Shown: piece by piece, positions 1 to 6,497 of the stretch
Layout of the letters: each line of letters starts with the position of its first letter
Numbering within the stretch: position 1 is the first letter of the stretch
Assembly: GCA_013375355.1 (NCBI GenBank)
Contig: JABXJV010000099.1
Span: 1-15,767 of the forward strand
DNA: 15,767 nt
Source of the DNA: Candidatus Helarchaeota archaeon
Lineage (GTDB): Archaea > Asgardarchaeota > Lokiarchaeia > Helarchaeales > JABXJV01
Reading direction: 5' to 3'
Notes under the pieces: generated by a model
Database searches by the model: none
The model's input: the letters and a program-made list of their open reading frames with translations, nothing else
Told to the model about the DNA's origin: nothing
Program-made: the position numbers and the translations under genes

Positions 1-1
1 A

Positions 2-136
2 CATATATTTGTTGTTATTAAAAGATCATTTAGTTTTTATAAAGATATTGCTTTTATGTCACCTCACAAGTATCATAACATATTTTATTCAAGTCAAATT
101 TTTTATAAAAGATATCTGGAGAAAATACTTTTCTAA
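2..136 (+). other. possible 3' tail of a gene cut by the window edge
   Basis: Reading frame 2 is open from the first bases to a TAA at 134-136, about 44 codons, ending in a basic and aromatic tail (...YKRYLEKILF). An open stretch of this length is somewhat unexpected in sequence this AT-rich, so it may be the C-terminus of a protein beginning left of the window. No domain is recognisable, and chance is a real alternative. Confidence 0.22.
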
Positions 137-433
137 ATTTTTTTTTGGTAATAAATTTTTACCTTGATCTAATATTATTGGGATATTTAATTCAATATAA
201 TTTCGTTTTCTATTATCTATATAATTTAATCCAAAATTCGAATTTAATTAAATAAAATTACTATAAGTTCTTTAAAACAAATATAATTCTTAAAAAATTC
301 CCAAATTATTAACTAATATAATTTAAAAACCTTGATAGAATCCGCCATTGAATAAAAAAATACTTATTAAAAATTTAATTTTTTTTCATATATAGATCAT
401 TCGACAATAATGCGAAAACTTGTAAAAGGCGAT
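137..433. other. AT-rich non-coding stretch
   Basis: This stretch is extremely AT-rich, with many short A and T runs and frequent stops in all frames on both strands. I see no tRNA-like cloverleaf, no spaced repeats and no convincing start with a ribosome-binding site. It probably holds the 3' flank of whatever lies to the left and the far upstream region of the histone gene. Confidence 0.5.
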
Positions 434-448
434 ATCACATTTTGTGAT
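434..448. promoter_or_regulatory. palindrome ATCACA-TTT-TGTGAT upstream of the histone gene
   Basis: A perfect 6-bp inverted repeat separated by TTT, about 115 bases before the histone start and upstream of its likely TATA element. This is the form of a dimeric regulator site. It may be an operator, but its distance from the promoter and short length leave chance possible. Confidence 0.3.
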
Positions 449-505
449 CGAAATATTCCCGTGCATATTGTGGTATTATTATATTACCGACGAAAAAACA
501 AAATC

Positions 506-514
506 TTTATTAAA
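506..514 (+). promoter_or_regulatory. possible TATA box of the histone gene
   Basis: TTTATTAAA resembles the archaeal TATA consensus. A transcription start about 25 bases downstream (near 537) would leave a short leader carrying the GGGATGA ribosome-binding site at 553-559. The whole region is AT-rich, so the assignment is tentative. Confidence 0.28.
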
Positions 515-562
515 ATTAAATGAAATTTTTATAACGACAAATAAATTATTATGGGATGAAAT

Positions 563-778
563 ATGGCAAAGAAAAGATATTTTGCATGGAGCCCTTTGAG
601 GCGAGTAATGAGAGATTCTGGAGCAAAGATCGTAGCTCGTGATGCCTTGGCACACCTAATAGCATGGCTACAAGACGAGTCGGTTAAAATCTCAAAAAGA
701 GCATATGTTTTAACCAAACATGCTAAAAGAAAGAAAATCACAAAAGGAGACATCGTTCTAGCGATTAAGGGATATTAA
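563..778 (+). CDS. archaeal histone (HMfB-type, single fold)
   Basis: A 71-residue protein made of one histone fold, as in HMfA/HMfB (about 69 residues). It would dimerise, bind and wrap chromosomal DNA, and possibly stack into longer superhelices. Aligned by eye with HMfB, the DNA-contacting Arg10 equivalent is Arg14, the stacking Gly16 equivalent is Gly20, the dimer-dimer residues Leu46/His49/Asp59 correspond to Leu50/His53/Asp63, and the Arg52-Asp59 pair is Arg56-Asp63. Two changes stand out: HMfB Gly51 and Thr54 are replaced by Lys55 and Lys58, giving a lysine-rich loop HAKRKK. I count about 18 Lys/Arg against 5 Asp/Glu, so it is strongly basic. The ATG at 563 has GGGATGA at 553-559 just upstream. 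It is a single gene with its own T-tract terminator. The family call is firm; the effect of the extra lysines is inference. Confidence 0.95.
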   Translation: MAKKRYFAWSPLRRVMRDSGAKIVARDALAHLIAWLQDESVKISKRAYVLTKHAKRKKITKGDIVLAIKGY

Positions 779-796
779 ACCTATTCTTTTAAATTC

Positions 797-805
797 TTTT
801 TTTTT
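797..805 (+). terminator. T9 tract terminator after the histone
   Basis: Nine consecutive T residues preceded by AATTC lie 19 bases after the histone stop. Archaeal RNA polymerase commonly stops at such T tracts without a hairpin. The same AATTC-T9 string recurs after the activase gene at 9814-9827. Confidence 0.55.
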
Positions 806-863
806 CTTACATAAAATTATTAGACTTTAATAAGTATCATTAACTCAATATTATTTGTTTTTC

Positions 864-871
864 TTAAATAT
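864..871 (+). promoter_or_regulatory. possible TATA box of the acyl-CoA ligase gene
   Basis: TTAAATAT is the best TATA match in the 140-base gap before the ligase. It predicts a transcription start near 893-897, leaving a short leader that includes GGTGT at 907-911. Support is by spacing and resemblance only. Confidence 0.35.
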
Positions 872-918
872 GAATTAAAATACGACTTTCTTGTAAATTT
901 GTATGTGGTGTGAATTAT

Positions 919-2943
919 ATGGTTCAACTTGGTAAATTTTTTGAAGCAGTTTTAATCAAAGCGAAATATTACCCAAAAGATCGTATTGCCATGATATATG
1001 GTGATGAGAAATATACATGGAAACAATTAATCTCACGAATAAACAAATTAGCTAATGCGTTAAAGGCTTTAGGTATAAAAAAAGGAGATAAGGTGAGTTT
1101 TTTAAGTTATAACTCCCCTCAATTTGTAATAAATAACTTGGCCATACAAGCTTTGGGTGCTATCCCTGTACCTATGAATTTTAGATATGTAGCCTCAGAA
1201 ATGGAATTTCTATTAAATAATAGTGATTCAAAAATATTTATTTTTGATGATGATGCTATGGGAGAGCTCCAAAAAATACGAGATAAGATACCCAAGGTCA
1301 AATTTCTAATTCATGATGGTCCAAATACTCCAGGAGATATGTTAAATTATGATAAAATTATTGAAGAGGCTAAAGATAAGGTAATCAAGGTAGATGTAAG
1401 AATAAATGATGTATCCGTAATTATTTACACGGGAGGAACTACAGGCAGACCTAAAGGGGTAATGTTGACTTACGATAATATATTATATAATGAAGAGAGC
1501 GCTATTGCGTTTCTAGGCGCTATTTTACCCCCAATAAGAGATCTTGATGACCCCGTATATGCTAAAAATGAGTTACACAGAAGGATGCTCGAGAATTATA
1601 TTTCTATTACATGGATTCCGGATGTTTTTTTTGAAGATCCTAAAATGAAAGATAAAGTGATCATGATAGAATCACCAACTAAAAAAGGTCCATCACTACC
1701 CGTAATGACTTATGCAATTCGAGAAGATAAAATAAAGCCATTTGTAGGAAAAGCCCCTGAAGGTAAATATCATGGTAAAGTAACTTTTGGTATCGCAGAT
1801 CAATCAAGAGATTTGGCAAACATCCAACCATTAGCTTATAGTAGATGGGGAAAAATAAAGCTAATATTTAAAATTTTACGATTGATGCTGAAGGGAAGGA
1901 TTAAAGTTACAGGTGAAAAAGAGGTAGCAAAAAGATTAAAAAAAGCTTTGAGGAGCAGAACAGAAGAAGAAGAGATTGATAAAACTATAATGGTTCCACC
2001 GTTATTCCATTTAGCATCCTACGCTGCGTTTTTAGTTGCTTGGATGTTTCGAGGTTCAATTATAGTATTTTTAAAAAGTAAAAGATTCAATTCCGAAGAG
2101 CTCTTAGAATTGCTCGAAAGAGAAGAATTAAAACAAGTTTTCTTAGTTCCGACGATGTGGAAGCGGGTGTTAGATTATCTTGAGAAGACTGATAGAAAAT
2201 TTGATTTGGGATGTATATCTATCGCTTTATCGGGTGCTGCAGTATTAAAAGCTAAATATAAGAAAAAAATATTGAAGTATTTTCCAAATGCAATCGTTGT
2301 GGATGCATATGGCCAGACAGAGATGGCTCCTGTAGCTACAATACGCGTAGACGGTGATCCGAAAGATGTGAAAGACCGATGTATAGGAACTATGCTTGAA
2401 GGTCATGAGATTAAAGTAGTAGATGAAAATAACAATCCATTACCAGAAGGTGAAATCGGAGAGCTATGTTACAAAGGTAAATCTGTGATGAAAGGTTATT
2501 ATAAAGATCCCGAAAAAACCAAGCGAACAATAGATAAAGAAAGATTTCTTCATAGTGGTGATTTAGGTTATATTAAAGATGGAGAAGTATATATCGTTGA
2601 GCGTAAGAGGGAAACCATCAATTCGGGTGGGGAGAAAATCTTTCCATTAGAGGTGGAAGAAATTCTACTAGAACATCCAAAAATCACTCAAGTTGCTGTG
2701 ATCGGAGTTCCAGATGAAGAATGGGGAGAAACTGTTAGAGCAGTGGTAGTCTTAAAAGAAGGAGAAAAAATGACAAAAGAGGAAGTAGTTAAAACTGTAG
2801 AAGGAAAGATAGCTGGATATAAAAAACCGAGATCAGTCGTATTTGCAAAAGAATTTCCTATGTCTCCTGTAGGTAAGGTACTAAGACAAAAAATCAGAGA
2901 AAAATACGGACAGCCAGATAAACCTGTAGAGACAGAAAGTTAA
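919..2943 (+). CDS. AMP-forming acyl-CoA synthetase/ligase with large internal insertion
   Basis: A 674-residue member of the ANL (AMP-binding) superfamily, which activates a carboxylic acid with ATP and CoA via an acyl-adenylate. Visible motifs are the P-loop YTGGTTGRPKG at residues 170-180, VPPLFH near 359-364, YGQTE (adenylate binding), HSGDLGY (ribose-binding Asp), the hinge-type ERKRETINSGGEKI, and a C-terminal GKVLR carrying the adenylation lysine. All core motifs are intact. The family is usually 500-560 residues; the excess sits between the P-loop and VPPLFH, where about 185 residues replace the usual 40-50. I chose ATG 919 because GGTGT lies 8 bases upstream; an in-frame GTG at 910 is the alternative and would place the start inside that site. 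The substrate cannot be read from sequence. With the reductase/dehydratase cluster nearby, an aromatic or branched acid is plausible but inferred. Confidence 0.93.
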   Translation: MVQLGKFFEAVLIKAKYYPKDRIAMIYGDEKYTWKQLISRINKLANALKALGIKKGDKVSFLSYNSPQFVINNLAIQALGAIPVPMNFRYVASEMEFLLNNSDSKIFIFDDDAMGELQKIRDKIPKVKFLIHDGPNTPGDMLNYDKIIEEAKDKVIKVDVRINDVSVIIYTGGTTGRPKGVMLTYDNILYNEESAIAFLGAILPPIRDLDDPVYAKNELHRRMLENYISITWIPDVFFEDPKMKDKVIMIESPTKKGPSLPVMTYAIREDKIKPFVGKAPEGKYHGKVTFGIADQSRDLANIQPLAYSRWGKIKLIFKILRLMLKGRIKVTGEKEVAKRLKKALRSRTEEEEIDKTIMVPPLFHLASYAAFLVAWMFRGSIIVFLKSKRFNSEELLELLEREELKQVFLVPTMWKRVLDYLEKTDRKFDLGCISIALSGAAVLKAKYKKKILKYFPNAIVVDAYGQTEMAPVATIRVDGDPKDVKDRCIGTMLEGHEIKVVDENNNPLPEGEIGELCYKGKSVMKGYYKDPEKTKRTIDKERFLHSGDLGYIKDGEVYIVERKRETINSGGEKIFPLEVEEILLEHPKITQVAVIGVPDEEWGETVRAVVVLKEGEKMTKEEVVKTVEGKIAGYKKPRSVVFAKEFPMSPVGKVLRQKIREKYGQPDKPVETES

Positions 2944-2967
2944 TAACTTTTTATTTGAAACGAATCT

Positions 2968-2980
2968 TAAGAAATTCTTA
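2968..2980. other. short palindrome TAAGAA-A-TTCTTA after the ligase
   Basis: A perfect 6-bp inverted repeat around one A, 25 bases after the ligase stop and before a T7 tract near 2994. It may contribute to 3' end formation or act as a site in the promoter of the next gene. It shares the TAAGAAAT core with the hairpin at 3533-3555 and the site at 6347-6359. Confidence 0.25.
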
Positions 2981-3020
2981 CGATCGTAAAATATTTTTTT
3001 AAACCAATTTAGAGTAATAT

Positions 3021-3515
3021 ATGATAAAAACGACGGGATATGAAATGAAAACACGAATATACAAATCAAATAGCGATATTGACTATAAAGGGATTAAAAA
3101 TCTAATGATAGAATTATGTAAAGTCACTAATTCTGAATTTGACGAAAAGAGATTTAAAAGTACAATAAATCGCAGGGCTATGGATAAATATAACAGTCAA
3201 GGTATCATAATTGCTGAAGATGAAAATGAAATTGTAGGGATGATATTAGCTGCAGTTTTAGTTTCCCCTTCTGTTGAAACTTATGGAAATATATCTAATT
3301 TTGTGGTTTACCCAAATTATCGTGGAAAAGGTGTTGGTAAAGCTTTAATTGATGCTGCCTTTGAATTTTTCAAGGAAATGGGAGTTAGCAGGGTTGAAAC
3401 CAACGTTCGTGACTTGGAAAGAGAAGGAAAATTATTTAATAGATATGGATTTGAAAAGAAATTTATTGTAATGGAAAAGAAAATTTCAATGGATGAAATT
3501 TCAAAACCTTATTAA
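3021..3515 (+). CDS. GNAT-family N-acetyltransferase
   Basis: A 164-residue single-domain GNAT protein that would move an acyl group, usually acetyl, from CoA to an amine. The acetyl-CoA pyrophosphate loop is clear (VYPNYRGKGVGKAL, V/xxxR-G-x-G-x-G pattern), followed by a typical beta-strand and helix with a conserved-looking NRYGFEK segment near the C-terminus. The acceptor cannot be deduced. It lies between an AMP-forming ligase and, on the opposite strand, an ADP-forming synthetase alpha subunit; small GNAT enzymes that silence AMP-forming acyl-CoA synthetases by lysine acetylation are known, so a regulatory role toward the neighbour is a reasonable inference. Start: ATG 3021 follows a TATA-like AATATTTTTTT at a distance fitting a leaderless mRNA; ATG 3045, with GGGAT before it, gives an MKTRIYK start and is nearly as good. 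Confidence 0.88.
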   Translation: MIKTTGYEMKTRIYKSNSDIDYKGIKNLMIELCKVTNSEFDEKRFKSTINRRAMDKYNSQGIIIAEDENEIVGMILAAVLVSPSVETYGNISNFVVYPNYRGKGVGKALIDAAFEFFKEMGVSRVETNVRDLEREGKLFNRYGFEKKFIVMEKKISMDEISKPY

Positions 3516-3532
3516 ATAAATCCCTCTTAAAT

Positions 3533-3555
3533 TACTATTTCTGTAAGAAATAGTA
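3533..3555. terminator. perfect 9-bp hairpin between convergent genes
   Basis: TACTATTTC and its exact reverse complement GAAATAGTA flank the loop TGTAA. The hairpin is 17 bases after the GNAT stop and about 56 bases beyond the end of the convergent minus-strand gene, so it could act as a bidirectional terminator or mRNA 3' stabiliser. No long T run follows directly. A regulator site is the alternative, since TTCTGTAAGAAAT recurs at 6347-6359. Confidence 0.45.
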
Positions 3556-3611
3556 CATGTTGAAAATATCTTAGGATGGGCTGAGGATATAAGTTAGAGA
3601 TTGTAAATAAG

Positions 3612-5066
3612 TCATTTTTTTCCAAATTTATGATAGGTATGATAAGCCAGCATCTTTTTCAATACAAACGCAGCTGCGTCAGGATTTTTGACGACTAATG
3701 CTCCTTTTTTCTCAAAAATTCTAAAAATTTCGGAATTAGGGTATGCATGGGACATAAAAATGACTGGTTTCTGGTATTTTTTCCAAATTTTTATTTCTTT
3801 TCTTGCCAATGATTTTTCCATAGATGCCATTATACCCATCATCATCTTTTTTGCTTTTTTTACTTCTTCATGTTGTGGGTAAAATTGATCTAATATAGTT
3901 CTTATCTCAATAACATTTGTAATTACAATATCATATTCATTTGCCTCAAGCAATAGTTCTAATAATTTTGCATAAACCATAAAGTCTTGAGAACCAACCG
4001 TGTCTATTGGATTGCTACGGCTCCAATAGGAGGGTAATAATTTATTCATCTTATCGATCAAATTTTGGGATGGTTTATTAACATTTAATCCTACTCTATC
4101 ACAGGCATCAGCCGTTAGAACGCCCATTCCACCACCTCCCGCCATAACCGCTACTTTATTACCCTCTGGTGGATTGAGATAAATGAATGCACGTGTTATA
4201 TCCAGTAATTGATTTATGTTTTCAACGTTAATTATTCCATATTGTTTAAAAATGGCATCATAGATATCATTGGAACCAGAAATCGAGGCAGTATGTGAAA
4301 AAGCAGCCGTTTTTCCAGCCTTTGTACTTCCAGCTTTTAATATTATAATTGGTTTTTTTTCCTTATTTTTTCTACAAACCTCAATGAATTTGTCCCCTTT
4401 TCTTAAACCTTCTAAGAAGCCAACTATAACTTTGGTTTTATCATTTTCAATAAAATATTCTAAATAATCTTCAAACGATAGACTCGCTTCATTTCCACTG
4501 CTAACAATGAATCTTACACCAACACCCATTCTTCGTAATTCACTACAAAAAACAACACTTAATGAACCGCTTTGAGATATTATAGAAACATTTCCAGGCA
4601 ACGGTGATAAAAAACTCATATTCACATTCAGAAAAACATTTGCAGACCACAATCCCATACAATTTGGTCCTACAAATTTTAAATTTCCCCTTTTAGCAAT
4701 TTCTACAAGATTTTTTTCTTCTATCCTACCATCCTCAACTTCTCCAAATCCTGCGGGTATTATAATTGCAGATTTGATTCTATGTTTAATGGATTGTTCA
4801 AGAGTAGCTTTTACAAATTTTCTTGGAACAACAATTACTGCCAGATCTACTTGTTCGGGGACATGTTCAAGGGATGGGTAGACCTTATAGCCGTAAATAT
4901 CTTTATCTTCATATTTTTTGTTTGGATTTATTGGTATTATTTTGCCCATATATTTTGAAGAAATTATATTGTTCATCACTAGTGTTCCAACTTTTCCTTG
5001 TTCATTGGAGGCACCAAAGATTGCTACCGACTGGGGATTGAAAAGAATCTTCATGTGGGTTTCCAT
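3612..5066 (-). CDS. ADP-forming acyl-CoA synthetase (acetate--CoA ligase), alpha subunit
   Basis: A 484-residue protein matching the alpha subunit of archaeal ADP-forming acyl-CoA synthetases (ACD, about 460 residues), which make ATP from an acyl-CoA, ADP and phosphate. Order: CoA-binding Rossmann domain (residues about 5-135, IFGASN start and KFVGPNCMG end), then two succinyl-CoA-ligase-like domains. SQSGSLS at 164-170 and SGNEASLSFEDY at 190-201 are family motifs. The phosphorylated histidine is His258 in AAFSHTASISGS. The ATP-grasp beta domain is missing and no separate beta gene is in the window, so it must pair with a subunit encoded elsewhere, as in split archaeal ACDs. ATG 5066 has GGTGA four bases upstream; ATG 5054 is the alternative. 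The gene faces the GNAT gene. A Pat-like regulatory role is possible, but the intact His favours a real synthetase. Confidence 0.9.
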   Translation of the reverse strand: METHMKILFNPQSVAIFGASNEQGKVGTLVMNNIISSKYMGKIIPINPNKKYEDKDIYGYKVYPSLEHVPEQVDLAVIVVPRKFVKATLEQSIKHRIKSAIIIPAGFGEVEDGRIEEKNLVEIAKRGNLKFVGPNCMGLWSANVFLNVNMSFLSPLPGNVSIISQSGSLSVVFCSELRRMGVGVRFIVSSGNEASLSFEDYLEYFIENDKTKVIVGFLEGLRKGDKFIEVCRKNKEKKPIIILKAGSTKAGKTAAFSHTASISGSNDIYDAIFKQYGIINVENINQLLDITRAFIYLNPPEGNKVAVMAGGGGMGVLTADACDRVGLNVNKPSQNLIDKMNKLLPSYWSRSNPIDTVGSQDFMVYAKLLELLLEANEYDIVITNVIEIRTILDQFYPQHEEVKKAKKMMMGIMASMEKSLARKEIKIWKKYQKPVIFMSHAYPNSEIFRIFEKKGALVVKNPDAAAFVLKKMLAYHTYHKFGKK

Positions 5067-5193
5067 CTACTCACCAGTTTTTAGAAAATCGTCGAAAAGA
5101 TTTTTAAAATTTAGGATTGATTATTTAAACAATTCGATAATTCCACAAAAATATTTTACTTTATGATAGATTTTAAATTTGATTTTGGATAAG

Positions 5194-6264
5194 ATGTGTT
5201 TAATGCCAAAAATAGACAAGATAGATTTGGATGATTTAAAGCCAAGATATCTCGAACAAGAAAAGAAATGGAATGATTGGTTTGGTTATATACCCTTTTC
5301 TTATGAAAATAAGCAATATCTCCTGACTTTTATGATAGCACACGGATCCTACATGGGAGGCACTCTAACTAGATTGGGTCTAAGTTCGGATCCGTTTAAA
5401 ATTAAGAGGGAAAAGGGTGTTAAGGTAATCCCCAGACCAGAATTCCATAAAATATATTATGATCGGCTGAAATTAGACGACTTGAAAGTAATAGAAGATC
5501 AAGATTACATAAAGATTGAACTAGGTAATCTAATTACCGAAGGCAAACCAAATCATGTAAAATTCACTTCAAATGACAAAAATATAAATGGTGAAATTAC
5601 GTTTACTCCTCGAGGTCCTATACTTTATTATGGTGATGCTAAAAACGCAGAATGCAAAATAACAGAAACTTCAAATATTGGTGGAATTATACTCATTGCA
5701 AATGTGCGGGGAAGACTCAATTTCTTTGGAAATGAAGTCGAAATAAATGAAAGGGGTTTTTTTTTACGAGAATGGATCAAATCACTTAGATATTCAAGAA
5801 TTCGGTTTATGGATTGGATTGTTTTACATTTTGATGAAATGATTTCATTTCACTGCCATATCGAATCGGATACCGACAAATATTGTCCATATCATTGGGA
5901 GTGTGGGTCGTTATACATGTTTGAAGGTGATGAGATCTTAATCTCGAGAAAACTTGAAATTAAACCTACTAAATGGGTTTTTTTAAAATCAGCTTTATGC
6001 TATATTCCATCGAAACAAGAGATAATAGTAGAAACGGATAAGGGAACGTTAAGAATGAAAACAACCAACCTCTTACAACCACAATTTGGTGCAAATGAAA
6101 TATTTGAAGATATGAAATTCCGCAACATACTCGGGTGGCGCATCTTGCATTATGATCTCTATGTTTCGATTGATGGTGAATTTGAATATAAAAATGGGAA
6201 AATAATGAAATTAACTAATGGTGCCGGTGTAGTTGAACATATGAGAGTAAGTCCACTTTATTAG
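5194..6264 (+). CDS. hypothetical protein, possibly CrtC/AttH-like (lipocalin-type) fold
   Basis: About 356 residues from ATG 5194. I do not recognise it with certainty. It is soluble, with no signal peptide or membrane segment, and alternates short beta-strand-like stretches with conserved-looking aromatic and Gly patches, including ITFTPRGPILYYGD, RFMDWIVLHFD, a Cys/His-rich FHCHIESDTDKYCPYHWEC, and a closing GAGVVEHMRVSPLY. The spacing of a W-x-x-LHFD motif and a late G-x-G-x-x-EH motif recalls the two-lipocalin-domain proteins of the CrtC/AttH type (hydroxylation or cyclisation of hydrophobic substrates), but this is resemblance by eye. Start is uncertain: in-frame TTG 5179, TTG 5185, ATG 5194 and ATG 5203 all exist, and none has a strong ribosome-binding site. 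It is upstream of the dehydratase/reductase cluster but separated from it by a T-rich terminator and 233 bases. Confidence 0.8.
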   Translation: MCLMPKIDKIDLDDLKPRYLEQEKKWNDWFGYIPFSYENKQYLLTFMIAHGSYMGGTLTRLGLSSDPFKIKREKGVKVIPRPEFHKIYYDRLKLDDLKVIEDQDYIKIELGNLITEGKPNHVKFTSNDKNINGEITFTPRGPILYYGDAKNAECKITETSNIGGIILIANVRGRLNFFGNEVEINERGFFLREWIKSLRYSRIRFMDWIVLHFDEMISFHCHIESDTDKYCPYHWECGSLYMFEGDEILISRKLEIKPTKWVFLKSALCYIPSKQEIIVETDKGTLRMKTTNLLQPQFGANEIFEDMKFRNILGWRILHYDLYVSIDGEFEYKNGKIMKLTNGAGVVEHMRVSPLY

Positions 6265-6265
6265 C

Positions 6266-6291
6266 TTTTTTTGTATTGTACTTCGTTTTTT
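6266..6291 (+). terminator. paired T tracts after the 361-codon reading frame
   Basis: A T7 run (6266-6272) and a T6 run (6286-6291) follow the stop within 30 bases. Together they form a typical archaeal T-rich terminator, insulating the next cluster from this gene. Confidence 0.5.
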
Positions 6292-6346
6292 CAAATATTT
6301 ATATTAAATAAAAAAAAATGCTTTTTGAGGAAATCTACATAACAAC

Positions 6347-6359
6347 TTCTGTAAGAAAT
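6347..6359. repeat. second copy of TTCTGTAAGAAAT in the leader region of the reductase/dehydratase cluster
   Basis: This 13-mer is identical to the core of the hairpin at 3539-3551. It has an internal TTCT/AGAA dyad. It lies about 140 bases before the first cluster gene and upstream of a TATA-like element, so it might be a regulator site. Two copies in 3 kb of AT-rich DNA is suggestive but not proof. Confidence 0.3.
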
Positions 6360-6381
6360 TCTGCAATTTGACCCCTGGACC

Positions 6382-6390
6382 TATAAAATA
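6382..6390 (+). promoter_or_regulatory. possible TATA box of the reductase/dehydratase cluster
   Basis: TATAAAATA gives a predicted transcription start near 6410 and an 85-90-base leader. A second candidate, TTATAATTAT around 6416-6425, would start transcription near 6446. The 233-base gap holds no open reading frame that I can support. Confidence 0.35.
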
Positions 6391-6497
6391 TTAAATTTTT
6401 AACTTATTAACAGTGTTATAATTATTTTTTTAAACTAATTTGCTTTTTTATTATCCAAAGTTATTTCTCAAAATTTAATTAAACTGAAGGTTTGAAT

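Noticed and set aside
1..562. CRISPR array, tRNA or mobile-element remnant in the left AT-rich region
   Set aside because: No evenly spaced repeats, no cloverleaf-forming sequence with a T-loop-like GGTTCAA, no transposase reading frame and no terminal inverted repeats were seen.
529..753. 74-codon minus-strand frame over the histone gene
   Set aside because: The plus-strand histone is unmistakable; the antisense frame is rich in Phe, Leu and Ile, as expected from the complement of Lys and Glu codons.
3612..5066. Reading the minus-strand gene as a full Pat-type or full-length ADP-forming synthetase
   Set aside because: It ends after the alpha region; there is no ATP-grasp domain or GNAT domain fused to it.
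4918..5166. 82-codon plus-strand frame across the start of the ADP-forming synthetase gene
   Set aside because: It is mostly antisense to the conserved CoA-binding domain, has no good start signal and ends in AT-rich intergenic sequence.
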